NCBI GenBank assembly: GCA_009782915.1
Contig: WRIC01000015.1
Location: 1-41,820 of the forward strand
DNA length: 41,820 nt
Direction of reading: 5' to 3'
Source of the DNA: Propionibacteriaceae bacterium
Lineage (GTDB): Bacteria > Actinomycetota > Actinomycetes > Propionibacteriales > Propionibacteriaceae
Shown here: in pieces, positions 1 through 7,042 of the stretch
Layout: each line of letters starts with the position of its first letter
How positions within the stretch are numbered: position 1 is the first letter of the stretch
Notes under the pieces: generated by a model
Told to the model about the DNA's origin: nothing
The model's input: only the letters and a program-made list of their open reading frames with translations
The model's database searches: none
Made by a program: the position numbers and the translations under genes

Positions 1-288
1 ACCCCACCAGTGGTGTGCTGGTCTCAGGGCACCCCACGGCCATGGAACCCGAATGAGTTGATGAGTAAACAGTCTCCTTCTCGTTGTGAACACCGGTATC
101 AAACCCTCAATGAGCAGGGCAACACTGACTCAAGATTCACTGTTTCTGCAACAGTTACCTGGACAGCAACCTGGAACACCACCACCGGTCAAGCAGGCAA
201 CTTCACCCTAGACATGTCCTCCACCAACAACCCCACCATCCACATCGGAGAACTCCGAGTAGTACGAGTCCCCAACCCACCACGATAG
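1..288 (+). CDS. C-terminal part of a secreted/exported protein (partial)
   Basis: The reading frame is open from the left edge of the window to TAG at 286-288, so only the last 95 residues are seen and the true start lies outside. The visible part has a CEHRY motif, then a beta-rich stretch with TVTWTATWNTTT and a closing GELRVVRV strand. This pattern resembles the C-terminal beta domain of secreted hypothetical proteins of actinomycetes, often found near Tad pilus-type genes, but the neighbours that would support that are off the window. The GTG at position 10 is an internal codon of the open frame and not a convincing start. Function is not assigned. Confidence 0.6.
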   Translation, partial: TPPVVCWSQGTPRPWNPNELMSKQSPSRCEHRYQTLNEQGNTDSRFTVSATVTWTATWNTTTGQAGNFTLDMSSTNNPTIHIGELRVVRVPNPPR

Positions 289-369
289 AACCCCACCCTG
301 CGCGGCGTTGCGACGCAGTATTCCCACCGTGTTGCTCTGCATTGTAGGGAATCGTGGCATGATGGATGT

Positions 370-1005
370 ATGGATTGGCGCGTTGTTGTTGTTGCGGGTG
401 TCTGCACTCTTGCAGCGGTCCTGCTAGCTTATTATCGCGATCAAACTCGGGCTAAACAGCGCAAGGATATCCTCGCAGCACCCCCCGATCGCCAAGAGCT
501 GAGTCAGTGGCAACCTACCTACCTGAGTGAGGATGAGGTACGCACAGGTGCGCGTCACCAAGACCGCTCACATGGGCGAGAGGATGTTTCGCTCGATCAG
601 CTCAAACTGGCCAAGAAGCTTCCTGGGGGTTGGGCGAGTGAAGATTTTATCACCCATGACAGCAGGCGAGCTATCGCCGATTCCCCACTGGTGATCATCA
701 CTGAAAGGATGATGGATTTTCGTCTCCTGATTCCCATCCTCGAACTCGTTCACAACCAAGACTCTGCCCTGGTTGTGGTGGCTCGGGAGTTCAGCGAGGA
801 GGTGGTCACCACGTTGGGCCTCAATGCCTTGACTGGGAAATTGAGTGGTTTGTGCGTACGCACCGATGAAACAGAGCTTTACGCTGAGACTGTGGGATGT
901 TCTGTGGCGCTGGAGGAGTATCTTCAGGCTGGGTGGTTGCCCGAAACAGTGCAGGGGTCTTGTGAGATGTGGGTGTCGGATCACTCATCATCATGGATCT
1001 GGTGA
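370..1005 (+). CDS. membrane-anchored protein with GroEL apical-domain-like region
   Basis: Residues 3-21 form one hydrophobic helix followed by YYRDQTRAKQRKD, a typical N-terminal signal anchor. After a polar linker, residues about 87-205 follow the order of a GroEL apical domain: GGWASEDFITHDSRRAIADS resembles the GY-S-FVTD-ER-E-AVLED stretch, VIITERMMDFRLLIPILELV the I-L-K-S---LLP-LE helix, ALVVVAREFSEEVVTTLGLN the LLIIAEDVEGEAL-TLV-N segment, and TVGCSVALEE the LTGGQVI-EE turn. The ATP-binding equatorial domain is wholly absent, so this cannot be a chaperonin ring subunit as known. It may bind unfolded or exported substrates at the membrane; that is inference. It converges on the metallopeptidase gene with a 2-base gap. 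Confidence 0.72.
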   Translation: MDWRVVVVAGVCTLAAVLLAYYRDQTRAKQRKDILAAPPDRQELSQWQPTYLSEDEVRTGARHQDRSHGREDVSLDQLKLAKKLPGGWASEDFITHDSRRAIADSPLVIITERMMDFRLLIPILELVHNQDSALVVVAREFSEEVVTTLGLNALTGKLSGLCVRTDETELYAETVGCSVALEEYLQAGWLPETVQGSCEMWVSDHSSSWIW

Positions 1006-1007
1006 GT

Positions 1008-1358
1008 TCACCACCCCCATTCATGCAACTGGTCATCATCGATCCCAAAATGGTGGGCTATCTCATGGACCACCGTCGTGTAGATCGATGTTCGTAATTC
1101 CTCTAAGGATTGGGCCATCTGTTTGTGGGATGTGCGGTAGATATAGATCCGATCTGGAAGGGCTGCAGCATAAACGTCGCCGCGGGAGGTTGCTGGAATC
1201 CCCTGGTACAACCCGTACAGGTTCTTCATCGGTCCCATGGGCTCGTCATCGACAAGGATCACCACGTTATCAAGGGAATCAAGGAATTTCTTGGGTACGC
1301 GATCAATGGCCTCAGCTACCAACTCATCAAAGTCGTCATCTGAGATCTCGATAGCCAT
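1008..1358 (-). CDS. minimal zinc metallopeptidase family protein
   Basis: A 116-residue protein with the zincin motif HEIAHHFGI near residues 98-106, where the two His and the Glu would bind zinc and activate water. It opens with ISDDDFDELVAEAIDRVP and has NVVILVDDEP and LYGLYQGIP, the landmarks of the short actinobacterial metallopeptidase family formerly called DUF1025. Length matches the family, so it is complete. The ATG lies just behind GGATGATGGC, which can act as a weak ribosome site. Substrate is unknown for the family. Confidence 0.88.
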   Translation of the reverse strand: MAIEISDDDFDELVAEAIDRVPKKFLDSLDNVVILVDDEPMGPMKNLYGLYQGIPATSRGDVYAAALPDRIYIYRTSHKQMAQSLEELRTSIYTTVVHEIAHHFGIDDDQLHEWGW

Positions 1359-1409
1359 GCCATCATCCTATCGAGAAGCCACCGCACCCGAGTGGCACCT
1401 CACATCCCC

Positions 1410-1490
1410 GTCACCCTGCGCGTCGCAGGGTCCAGAACTCATATTTACATAACTGGAGAGTCTGGATTCTGCGACTTCGCGCAGAATGAC
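1410..1490. repeat. inverted pair of REP-like palindromes
   Basis: Two copies of one palindromic family face each other. At 1410-1436 CCCTGCG and CGCAGGG enclose a 3-base loop and are followed by TCCAGA. At 1461-1490 the element is reversed: TCTGG leads into ATTCTGCG, loop acttcg, CGCAGAAT. The same family recurs at 35619-36251. The layout resembles BIME elements made of paired REP sequences. No transposase is nearby. Confidence 0.8.
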
Positions 1491-1536
1491 GCGGTAGCGG
1501 CTGTACACTTCGACAAGGGGGGACCGTCGAGAGAGT

Positions 1537-1565
1537 ATGACGAAACTGAAGACATCGTCTACAAT
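1537..1565 (+). promoter_or_regulatory. probable promoter of the tRNA-Glu/Asp/Phe cluster
   Basis: ATGACG at 1537-1542 (4 of 6 to TTGACA) and TACAAT at 1560-1565 (5 of 6 to TATAAT) are separated by 17 bases, and tRNA-Glu begins 17 bases after the -10 box. Seen by eye only. Confidence 0.45.
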
Positions 1566-1581
1566 GGGATGCGCTGAACAT

Positions 1582-1654
1582 GTCCCCATCGTCTAGTGGT
1601 CTAGGACGCTGGCCTTTCACGCCGGTAACACGGGTTCGAACCCCGTTGGGGATG
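1582..1654 (+). tRNA. tRNA-Glu (UUC)
   Basis: A 73-base cloverleaf. Acceptor GTCCCCA pairs with TGGGGAT (first pair G-U), T arm ACGGG-TTCGAAC-CCCGT, anticodon stem CTGGC/GCCGG with loop CTTTCAC, anticodon TTC at 1616-1618. CCA is not encoded. First gene of a Glu-Asp-Phe cluster. Confidence 0.95.
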
Positions 1655-1710
1655 CTTTGCCTGATCATGAACTGGTAAGCTATAGTACTTGAGGCCAGTT
1701 CGCTGGTTCT

Positions 1711-1784
1711 GGCCCCGTGGCGCAGTTGGTTAGCGCGCTTGCCTGTCACGCAAGAGGTCGTGGGTTCAAGTCCCATCGGGGTCG
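1711..1784 (+). tRNA. tRNA-Asp (GUC)
   Basis: A 74-base cloverleaf. Acceptor GGCCCCG pairs with CGGGGTC, anticodon stem CTTGC/GCAAG with loop CTGTCAC, anticodon GTC at 1745-1747, T arm GTGGG-TTCAAGT-CCCAT, discriminator G at 1784. Confidence 0.95.
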
Positions 1785-1809
1785 CCGAGAGTCATAGATA
1801 TGGCTCCTT

Positions 1810-1883
1810 GGCCCGGTAGCTCAGTCGGTAGTAGCGCATCCCTGAAAAGGATGAGGTCGTCGGTTCGATCCCGACCCTGGCCA
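1810..1883 (+). tRNA. tRNA-Phe (GAA) with two stem mismatches
   Basis: A 74-base cloverleaf with anticodon GAA at 1844-1846 in stem CATCC/GGATG and T arm GTCGG-TTCGATC-CCGAC. Two stem positions do not pair. In the acceptor, GGCCCGG faces CCTGGCC with C1814 opposite T1878. In the D stem, GCTC faces TAGC, again a C opposite T. All other elements look normal and it sits in a standard cluster, so it is probably functional. Confidence 0.88.
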
Positions 1884-1973
1884 CACTCATCACCATCGTG
1901 ACCCATGCTAGACCTCGTCCTCCCCAGCTTCACAGTAGAATAGTGAGCGGATTGCACCCACAAAGGATGAATA

Positions 1974-2576
1974 ATGAAGAAACTCACTGCCGGCCTTATC
2001 GCTACTGTAGCCCTTCTCTTGGTTGTGGTCTTGGCGATGGGTTGGGTGATCTTTGGCAAACCGTTGTCGAATTCGGAAACAATGAAAGTGGGCCCGATCA
2101 CTGAAGAGATTGTTCAAAATTTCAAGATTTCTTCTCTGTCGTACCGCTACTCCAATGTGATTTACCGTGAAAGTGTCAAACAAATTGGTGGGGTCGATAT
2201 TCCGTTTACTGGAGCCTATTTGGCTGTACGCTACGACGGCATCATGGATATTGGAATTGACGGATCACGGGTGAGGGTCACCACCAACAACAATGAGATC
2301 ACCATCACTATTCCCCCTGCACAGATACTGTCTCATAGTCTTGTTCCTGGAACGACCGAGATTCTCTTCGACAAAGGGGGGATCGCCAATCGAAACAAGA
2401 TCGATGACTACACCAAGCTGTTCGAGTACGAGCGCGAGCAGATGGAATTGCGTGCACACCAATCAGGGCTCTTGGAGCAAGCAACCGTGAGCGTGAAAGA
2501 CCAGCTTCGTGACTTCCTTGATTCACTTCCTGGCCTGGAGGATTACACGATCGTTTTCCAGGATTTTGATGGGTGA
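1974..2576 (+). CDS. DUF4230 family membrane-anchored protein
   Basis: A 200-residue protein with an N-terminal signal anchor at about residues 5-27 and an extracytoplasmic domain. The order SLSYRYSNVIYRES, a YDGIMDIGID strand, ITITIPPAQILSHSL and a C-terminal amphipathic helix (YEREQMELRAHQSGLLEQA...) are the hallmarks of DUF4230, a family of unknown function. The start is supported by AAAGGATG four bases upstream of the ATG. It follows tRNA-Phe by 90 bases on the same strand. Confidence 0.85.
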   Translation: MKKLTAGLIATVALLLVVVLAMGWVIFGKPLSNSETMKVGPITEEIVQNFKISSLSYRYSNVIYRESVKQIGGVDIPFTGAYLAVRYDGIMDIGIDGSRVRVTTNNNEITITIPPAQILSHSLVPGTTEILFDKGGIANRNKIDDYTKLFEYEREQMELRAHQSGLLEQATVSVKDQLRDFLDSLPGLEDYTIVFQDFDG

Positions 2577-2608
2577 GCGTGCGTTATTGGGGTTCCTGCC
2601 ACCTGTAT

Positions 2609-2659
2609 ACAATTTACTCAGTACACTGAGATAATAGTTCAACGTACTGAGTAAATTGT
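2609..2659. promoter_or_regulatory. 16-bp inverted repeat with repeated ACTGAG half-sites
   Basis: ACAATTTACTCAGTAC (2609-2624) is perfectly complementary to GTACTGAGTAAATTGT (2644-2659) across a 19-base spacer. A third half-site, ACTGAG at 2625-2630, makes a small inner palindrome CTCAGT-AC-ACTGAG. The array ends 16 bases before the start codon of the broken ATPase gene. Position and repeated half-sites suggest an operator; an RNA hairpin is the alternative. Confidence 0.55.
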
Positions 2660-2675
2660 GATGGCGAGGGCACCT

Positions 2676-2885
2676 ATGGAATTCCAACGCACACTGGTTG
2701 CCGACCTGGTTCATCGTCTAGGTGAACCCCGGCAGTTCATTCAGATTGTGGTGGGCCCACGACAAACAGGGAAAACCACCGCTGTGAACCAAGCACTCAG
2801 CTACGTCGTGGGAAGCCAAAACTGTTCTCTCGAGGATTTCCTGAGCGGGCGTGTTCCACTGTTTAAGTCCGATGGGGGTTCATGA
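2676..2885 (+). pseudogene. truncated AAA-type ATPase (DUF4143-like family), remnant
   Basis: Only about 70 residues remain. The N-terminus MEFQRTLVADLVHRLGEPRQ leads into IQIVVGPRQTGKTTAVNQAL, a clean Walker A motif (GPRQTGKTT) as in ATP-binding proteins of the DUF4143 type, normally around 400 residues. After YVVG the frame runs into unrelated sequence and stops. Walker B, sensor residues and the C-terminal domain are missing. The ATG at 2676 is chosen because GCGAGGG lies five bases before it; in-frame GTG 2658 and ATG 2661 are alternatives. Likely a deletion remnant that kept its upstream region. Confidence 0.65.
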
Positions 2886-2932
2886 TCTCAGTCGTTGCTC
2901 CACAAGTCCTGTCCACCCATCTAAGCACCCGC

Positions 2933-2979
2933 GTTCGTGCATAGAAAACTGTCCGGATGACTGTTTTCTATGCAGGAAC
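2933..2979. repeat. hairpin-forming inverted repeat upstream of serC
   Basis: TGCATAGAAAAC (2938-2949) pairs perfectly with GTTTTCTATGCA (2963-2974) around a 13-base loop. Beyond a single G/G mismatch the stem continues with GTTC (2933-2936) and GAAC (2976-2979). It lies between the broken ATPase and serC, 72 bases before the serC start. No T run follows, so it is not a standard terminator. It could be an operator or the scar of a small element. Confidence 0.6.
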
Positions 2980-3050
2980 GACCGCTCAGGGCTGTGTCCG
3001 GAAAAACACCAGGCGTACGGAGTCCCCGGAGCAGATGATAAAGTTGGCGG

Positions 3051-4133
3051 GTGCATATCTATAATTTTTCTGCTGGTCCTTCTATGTTGCCGACCGAGGT
3101 TCTTGAAAAAGCCCAATCCGAGCTCACTAATTGGCAGGGTTCTGGGATGTCTGTCATGGAGGTCTCCCATCGTGGGAAACCCTTCGTCGCTTGTGCGGCG
3201 TCCGCTGAACAGCGCCTCAGGAACCTACTGAATATCCCCGACAACTACCACGTACTCTTCCTTCAAGGAGGGGCCACAGGGCAGTTTTCGGCGATACCGA
3301 TGAACCTCACCTCCCCAGGTGACACGGTCACCTACCTCAACACCGGTCAGTGGTCAGCGAAGGCGATCAAGGCTGCCAAAGCCCAGGACCTGAATGTTGA
3401 GGTTCTCGCCGACGAGAAGCAGTCCAACTATTCAACAGTTCCGGCCGCAGGGTCTTATACGATTCCCGCACAGGCGCGTTATCTCCACTACACCCCCAAT
3501 GAGACCATTGGTGGCGTCACCTTCGACTATGTCCCTGACACTGGTGGTATCCCCCTGATCGCGGACTGTTCGTCGATGATCCTGTCACGCCCCATGGACA
3601 TTTCCCAGTACGCCTTGATCTACGCAGGTGCCCAGAAGAACTTGGGGCCAGCTGGTCTCACCGTCGTGATCGTACGCGAGGACCTGACTGGAAAAGCCCG
3701 ACCCACCACACCTGACATCCTCGATTATGCTGCCATGGCCGCTGCTGATTCGATGCTCAACACTCCCCCGACTTTTGGGATCTATCTGTTGGACCTCGTC
3801 TTGGCCTGGGTTGAAAAGATGGGCGGTGTCGAAGCGATGGAACAACGCAATAGGGCCAAAGCTGAAGCGCTCTACTCGTTCATCGACAACCACGAGTTCT
3901 ATGCGAACCCTGTTGCCATCAACGCACGAAGCCAGATGAACGTACCCTTCACTTTGGCGAATCCTGATCTCGACAAGACCTTCCTCGCAGAGGCTGAGCA
4001 AGCCGGTCTCACCAACCTGGCCGGCCACCGCTCGGTGGGTGGGATGAGAGCCAGCATTTATAACGCCATGGGGCAAGACGGTGTCGATGCTCTCATCGGT
4101 TTCATGACCACCTTCGCCGACAACCACGCCTGA
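3051..4133 (+). CDS. serC: phosphoserine aminotransferase
   Basis: Converts 3-phosphohydroxypyruvate and glutamate to phosphoserine, the second step of serine synthesis, with pyridoxal phosphate. The protein of 360 residues begins NFSAGPSMLP, the classic SerC N-terminus, with SVMEVSHRGKPF, LQGGATGQF, LHYTPNETIGGV and AGAQKNLGPAG, where Lys196 is the expected PLP Schiff-base residue. The sequence is of the Escherichia coli type rather than the divergent mycobacterial type. GTG is the start; no strong ribosome site is seen. serA follows 11 bases downstream, so the two are surely co-transcribed. Confidence 0.95.
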   Translation: MHIYNFSAGPSMLPTEVLEKAQSELTNWQGSGMSVMEVSHRGKPFVACAASAEQRLRNLLNIPDNYHVLFLQGGATGQFSAIPMNLTSPGDTVTYLNTGQWSAKAIKAAKAQDLNVEVLADEKQSNYSTVPAAGSYTIPAQARYLHYTPNETIGGVTFDYVPDTGGIPLIADCSSMILSRPMDISQYALIYAGAQKNLGPAGLTVVIVREDLTGKARPTTPDILDYAAMAAADSMLNTPPTFGIYLLDLVLAWVEKMGGVEAMEQRNRAKAEALYSFIDNHEFYANPVAINARSQMNVPFTLANPDLDKTFLAEAEQAGLTNLAGHRSVGGMRASIYNAMGQDGVDALIGFMTTFADNHA

Positions 4134-4144
4134 GAGGACAACCC

Positions 4145-5317
4145 ATGACCTTCGCAGTTCAAACACTCAACGCCATTAGCCCCCTGGGACTCAAGCATTT
4201 CCCCGATGCCGACTATGAGGTGGGTACGGATGTGGCCAACCCCCAGGCCCTTCTTCTTCGCTCAGCGAACCTCCATGATGTGGAGATTCCTGAATCGGTG
4301 GAAGCGGTAGCACGGGCTGGAGCTGGAACCAACAATATTCCTATCGCTGAATATTCGGCCCGCGGGATTCCTGTCTTTAACACACCAGGTGCTAATGCCA
4401 ATGCAGTGAAGGAATTAACCTTGGCCGGCATCTTCCTGGCGGCCCGTAACATCATTGATGGTGCTGCTTTCGCCCATCGTCTCACAGGTGATGCTGCTGC
4501 GATGAACGAGGCTGTTGAGAAGGGCAAGAAACAGTTTGTGGGTTTCGAGCTTCCTGGCCGTACGCTGGCGGTGATCGGCTTGGGCGCCATTGGGGTTGAG
4601 GTCGCTAACTCGGCTTGCGCCCTGGGCATGAAAGTGATGGGGTACGACCCTCAGGTCACGGTGGATAATGCCTGGAAACTGTCGAGTCACATTGAGCGGG
4701 TCACCAGCCCCGAGCAAATGTTCCGCCAAGCTGACATCATCACCGTCCATGTTCCCCTCGTCGATGAGACCAGGGGAATGATTGGCGCCGATCAAATCGC
4801 CTTGATGAAACCCAGCGCGGTTATCCTCAACTTCTCGCGTGCACCTATCGTTGATGAGGACGCCCTGGTGGCTGCACTCGACGCTGAGAAGCTCGGTGGA
4901 TATGTCTGTGACTTCCCCTCCCCGAATTTCAACACCCGGCCCAAGTGTGTGACCCTGCCCCACCTGGGTGCCTCGACCTTCGAAGCCGAAGAGAACTGCG
5001 CGCTGATGGCAGTCGATCAACTCAGGGATTATCTCGAAAACGGAATCATCCGAAACTCGGTGAATTTCCCCACTGTTGATCTTCCCCGTAGTGCGGGTTC
5101 CACCAGGATCGGGATCGCCAACTCGAATGTCCCCAACATGGTGGGCCAGATTTCAGCTCTGCTCGCCGAAGCGGGTTTGAATATCGCTGATCTGCTCAAC
5201 AGGTCGAAAGGTGAGTTGGCCTACACCCTGGTGGATGTCGAAGGAACCATCCCCGAGAAAGTCGTTGATCAGATTCGCTCGATCCCTGGAGTGCTGTCAG
5301 CACGAGTGGTCGCCTGA
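4145..5317 (+). CDS. serA: D-3-phosphoglycerate dehydrogenase, short ACT-domain type
   Basis: Oxidises 3-phosphoglycerate to 3-phosphohydroxypyruvate with NAD, the first step of serine synthesis. At 390 residues it is the short form. The NAD site GLGAIG is at residues 145-150, the substrate-binding RAGAGTNNI near residue 57, catalytic Arg232 in NFSRAP and His273 in LPHLGAST. A C-terminal ACT domain (about residues 320-390) begins at IANSNVPNMVGQISALLAEAG and could bind serine for feedback control. The usual acid two to three residues after DFP is not obvious (DFPSPNF). It lies between serC and the DsbA-like gene with short gaps, suggesting one operon. Confidence 0.95.
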   Translation: MTFAVQTLNAISPLGLKHFPDADYEVGTDVANPQALLLRSANLHDVEIPESVEAVARAGAGTNNIPIAEYSARGIPVFNTPGANANAVKELTLAGIFLAARNIIDGAAFAHRLTGDAAAMNEAVEKGKKQFVGFELPGRTLAVIGLGAIGVEVANSACALGMKVMGYDPQVTVDNAWKLSSHIERVTSPEQMFRQADIITVHVPLVDETRGMIGADQIALMKPSAVILNFSRAPIVDEDALVAALDAEKLGGYVCDFPSPNFNTRPKCVTLPHLGASTFEAEENCALMAVDQLRDYLENGIIRNSVNFPTVDLPRSAGSTRIGIANSNVPNMVGQISALLAEAGLNIADLLNRSKGELAYTLVDVEGTIPEKVVDQIRSIPGVLSARVVA

Positions 5318-5327
5318 AAGGATAACC

Positions 5328-6311
5328 ATGGCAAAAATCAAACGCTCAGAAGCGAACAAGATCAACCAACCCCCACCAGACGTGACACCTGAGACGAACA
5401 CTCCTATCACTGAGCAAGAGGTCACAGAAGAGGTCAACACCACAGTGCCTGACAACGCGCAGGCGACCCCCAATACACAGGCGGCCACCGACACCCAACC
5501 GAATCCCCCAGCAGGAGCCTGGCCAGTCATGCCACCACCAGCAACTAAGGACCCCAAGGATGCTCTCATCCGTACCTTGACTCTTGCTTTGGGTTTCGTT
5601 TGTCTTCTTGCCCTGGGTTTGGGGATTGCACTGATCATGGTAGCCCGAGGATCAGGTCAGGCGGTACCTGAGGTTGATCCCACTCCCACAGTTGCGACGA
5701 CCCCCAACGATGACCCCACGCCAGATCCGAATCCGCAGGACGGTCTCTATGCCGCCTCGGCTATCCATGCCACAGCCAAACCCAAGAAGGATGCCATCAT
5801 CGTGGAAATGCATGTGGACTATCACTGCGGATGGTGCCGGGTAGCTGACCTCACCTATGGGCCAGCTCTACGCGAGTTGAGTGACTCCAATCAGATCGAT
5901 TTCCGCGTCCAGATTCGCTCTTTCGTCAACCCGGAGTCCTCCCAGCGTGCCGGGGTTGCAGCAGCTTGCGCACACAAGGAAGGATTCTTCCTGGCGTACC
6001 ACGAAACCATCTTCAACAATCAAAGTCGTGGCCAAGGTGGCTACTCCGACGAGATGCTGCGCGAAGAATTTGCCCAGCAGGCGGGTCTGAAGGGCAAGAA
6101 CCTGACCAAGTTCCAGTCCTGCTATGACCAGTCAGCCACCCTGAATGATATTCAAACCATGGAGCGTGAAGCTGTACAGATGGGTATCAACGGAACACCA
6201 GCCTTCATCGTCAACGGTGTGAAAGCCCAGTTCCCCCTCGACAAGGACAATACTCAACCCATGTCCGCAGATGACCTGATGGAGGGGCTTGTTTCGATCA
6301 CCACCGGTTAA
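5328..6311 (+). CDS. membrane-anchored DsbA-like thioredoxin-fold protein
   Basis: A 327-residue protein. Residues 1-80 are polar and rich in Pro, Thr and Gln; residues about 83-105 are one membrane helix (LALGFVCLLALGLGIALIMV); a Pro/Thr linker leads to the extracytoplasmic thioredoxin fold. The redox motif is C167-G-W-C170 and the cis-proline is in NGTPAF near residue 291. This is the Thioredoxin_4/DsbA type that handles disulfides in exported proteins. The start at 5328 is preferred because AAAGGATAACC precedes it; a longer frame reaches back into serA. Its stop overlaps by four bases the end of the convergent HNH gene. Confidence 0.9.
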   Translation: MAKIKRSEANKINQPPPDVTPETNTPITEQEVTEEVNTTVPDNAQATPNTQAATDTQPNPPAGAWPVMPPPATKDPKDALIRTLTLALGFVCLLALGLGIALIMVARGSGQAVPEVDPTPTVATTPNDDPTPDPNPQDGLYAASAIHATAKPKKDAIIVEMHVDYHCGWCRVADLTYGPALRELSDSNQIDFRVQIRSFVNPESSQRAGVAAACAHKEGFFLAYHETIFNNQSRGQGGYSDEMLREEFAQQAGLKGKNLTKFQSCYDQSATLNDIQTMEREAVQMGINGTPAFIVNGVKAQFPLDKDNTQPMSADDLMEGLVSITTG

Positions 6312-6769
6312 CGGTAGCGTTTCGGAACGAGTTCACTCACCAGGGGAGCCCTGGGCTGGATGTCCAGTCGCATCCCGGCTTCCTGGGGGGTCTTGTCGGC
6401 TTTGAGTCCATTGCATTCCAGGCAAGCCGCCACACAGTTGGTCCAGGAGGTACGTCCACCGCGGGACTTGGGCAGGATGTGGTCCATGGTGGTGCCGGTC
6501 TGCCCACAGTAGGCACACTGGTAGCGGTCCCGGCGAAGAATGGCCACTCGTGAACACACCGGTTGACGGGTTGCTTCATACACCCAGGCGGTGTAAATCC
6601 AGCGTACGAGTTCAACAGAGCGAGGAAGAGGATAGGGCCCAAAGGTACGTCCGGGTTCAGCTTCGTGCACCCTGGCCACACGCCGATACAGCATTCCTGC
6701 AGCATGGCGTACTGTCGCTGTGCCGAGCACTTGTTGCCCGCCAGCGTTGAAAATCACAACCTGTGACAT
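6308..6769 (-). CDS. HNH endonuclease family protein
   Basis: A 153-residue protein whose C-terminal half is an HNH nuclease domain: C85-A-Y-C88, then MDHILPKSRGG with the D-H pair at 96-97, TSWTNCV, and C116-L-E-C119-N. The two CxxC pairs should bind structural zinc and the HNH residues the catalytic metal. The N-terminal 75 residues are conserved in the actinobacterial members (short strands then SVELVRWIYTAWV). A very strong ribosome site, AAAGGAGGAAGGAC, precedes the ATG. The free-standing family is common and the cellular role is unproven. The 273 bases between it and the next gene hold no convincing gene. Confidence 0.9.
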   Translation of the reverse strand: MSQVVIFNAGGQQVLGTATVRHAAGMLYRRVARVHEAEPGRTFGPYPLPRSVELVRWIYTAWVYEATRQPVCSRVAILRRDRYQCAYCGQTGTTMDHILPKSRGGRTSWTNCVAACLECNGLKADKTPQEAGMRLDIQPRAPLVSELVPKRYR

Positions 6770-7042
6770 GTCCTTCCTCCTTTCTCATTCCCATAGAAAC
6801 ACAAAGGGCCGCATCTCAGCCTCAGCTAAGAGCGACCCGAACTTGGTCGTCAGTCACTTAAGGCAGACAGATGGTGTCCAAGCAATACACAAAGACATGG
6901 GTAGTTGAGCGAATCTCGCTGCCGACTTTTGCCACCACCACAGACTCCTTTCTTGCTGTGCATCTGGATGAAAGGATAGCAGAAAGAAAAGGGGCGACCA
7001 AAATCGACACGTCGCTACGACGACCGTCGATGTCACCCGCGA

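Noticed and set aside
845-1354. Plus-strand 169-codon frame over the metallopeptidase gene
   Set aside because: Arg/Ser/Cys-rich antisense frame without domains; the minus-strand gene has a clear HExxH motif.
2886-3050. Riboswitch or T-box before serC
   Set aside because: No T-box sequence, antiterminator or T tract; only a simple hairpin is seen.
5211-5327. Upstream start for the DsbA-like gene
   Set aside because: It would overlap the end of serA; ATG 5328 has a ribosome site and gives a sensible protein.
6770-7042. Possible small genes between the HNH and hydrolase genes
   Set aside because: Short frames only, rich in Trp/Cys/Phe, with no ribosome site or recognisable sequence.
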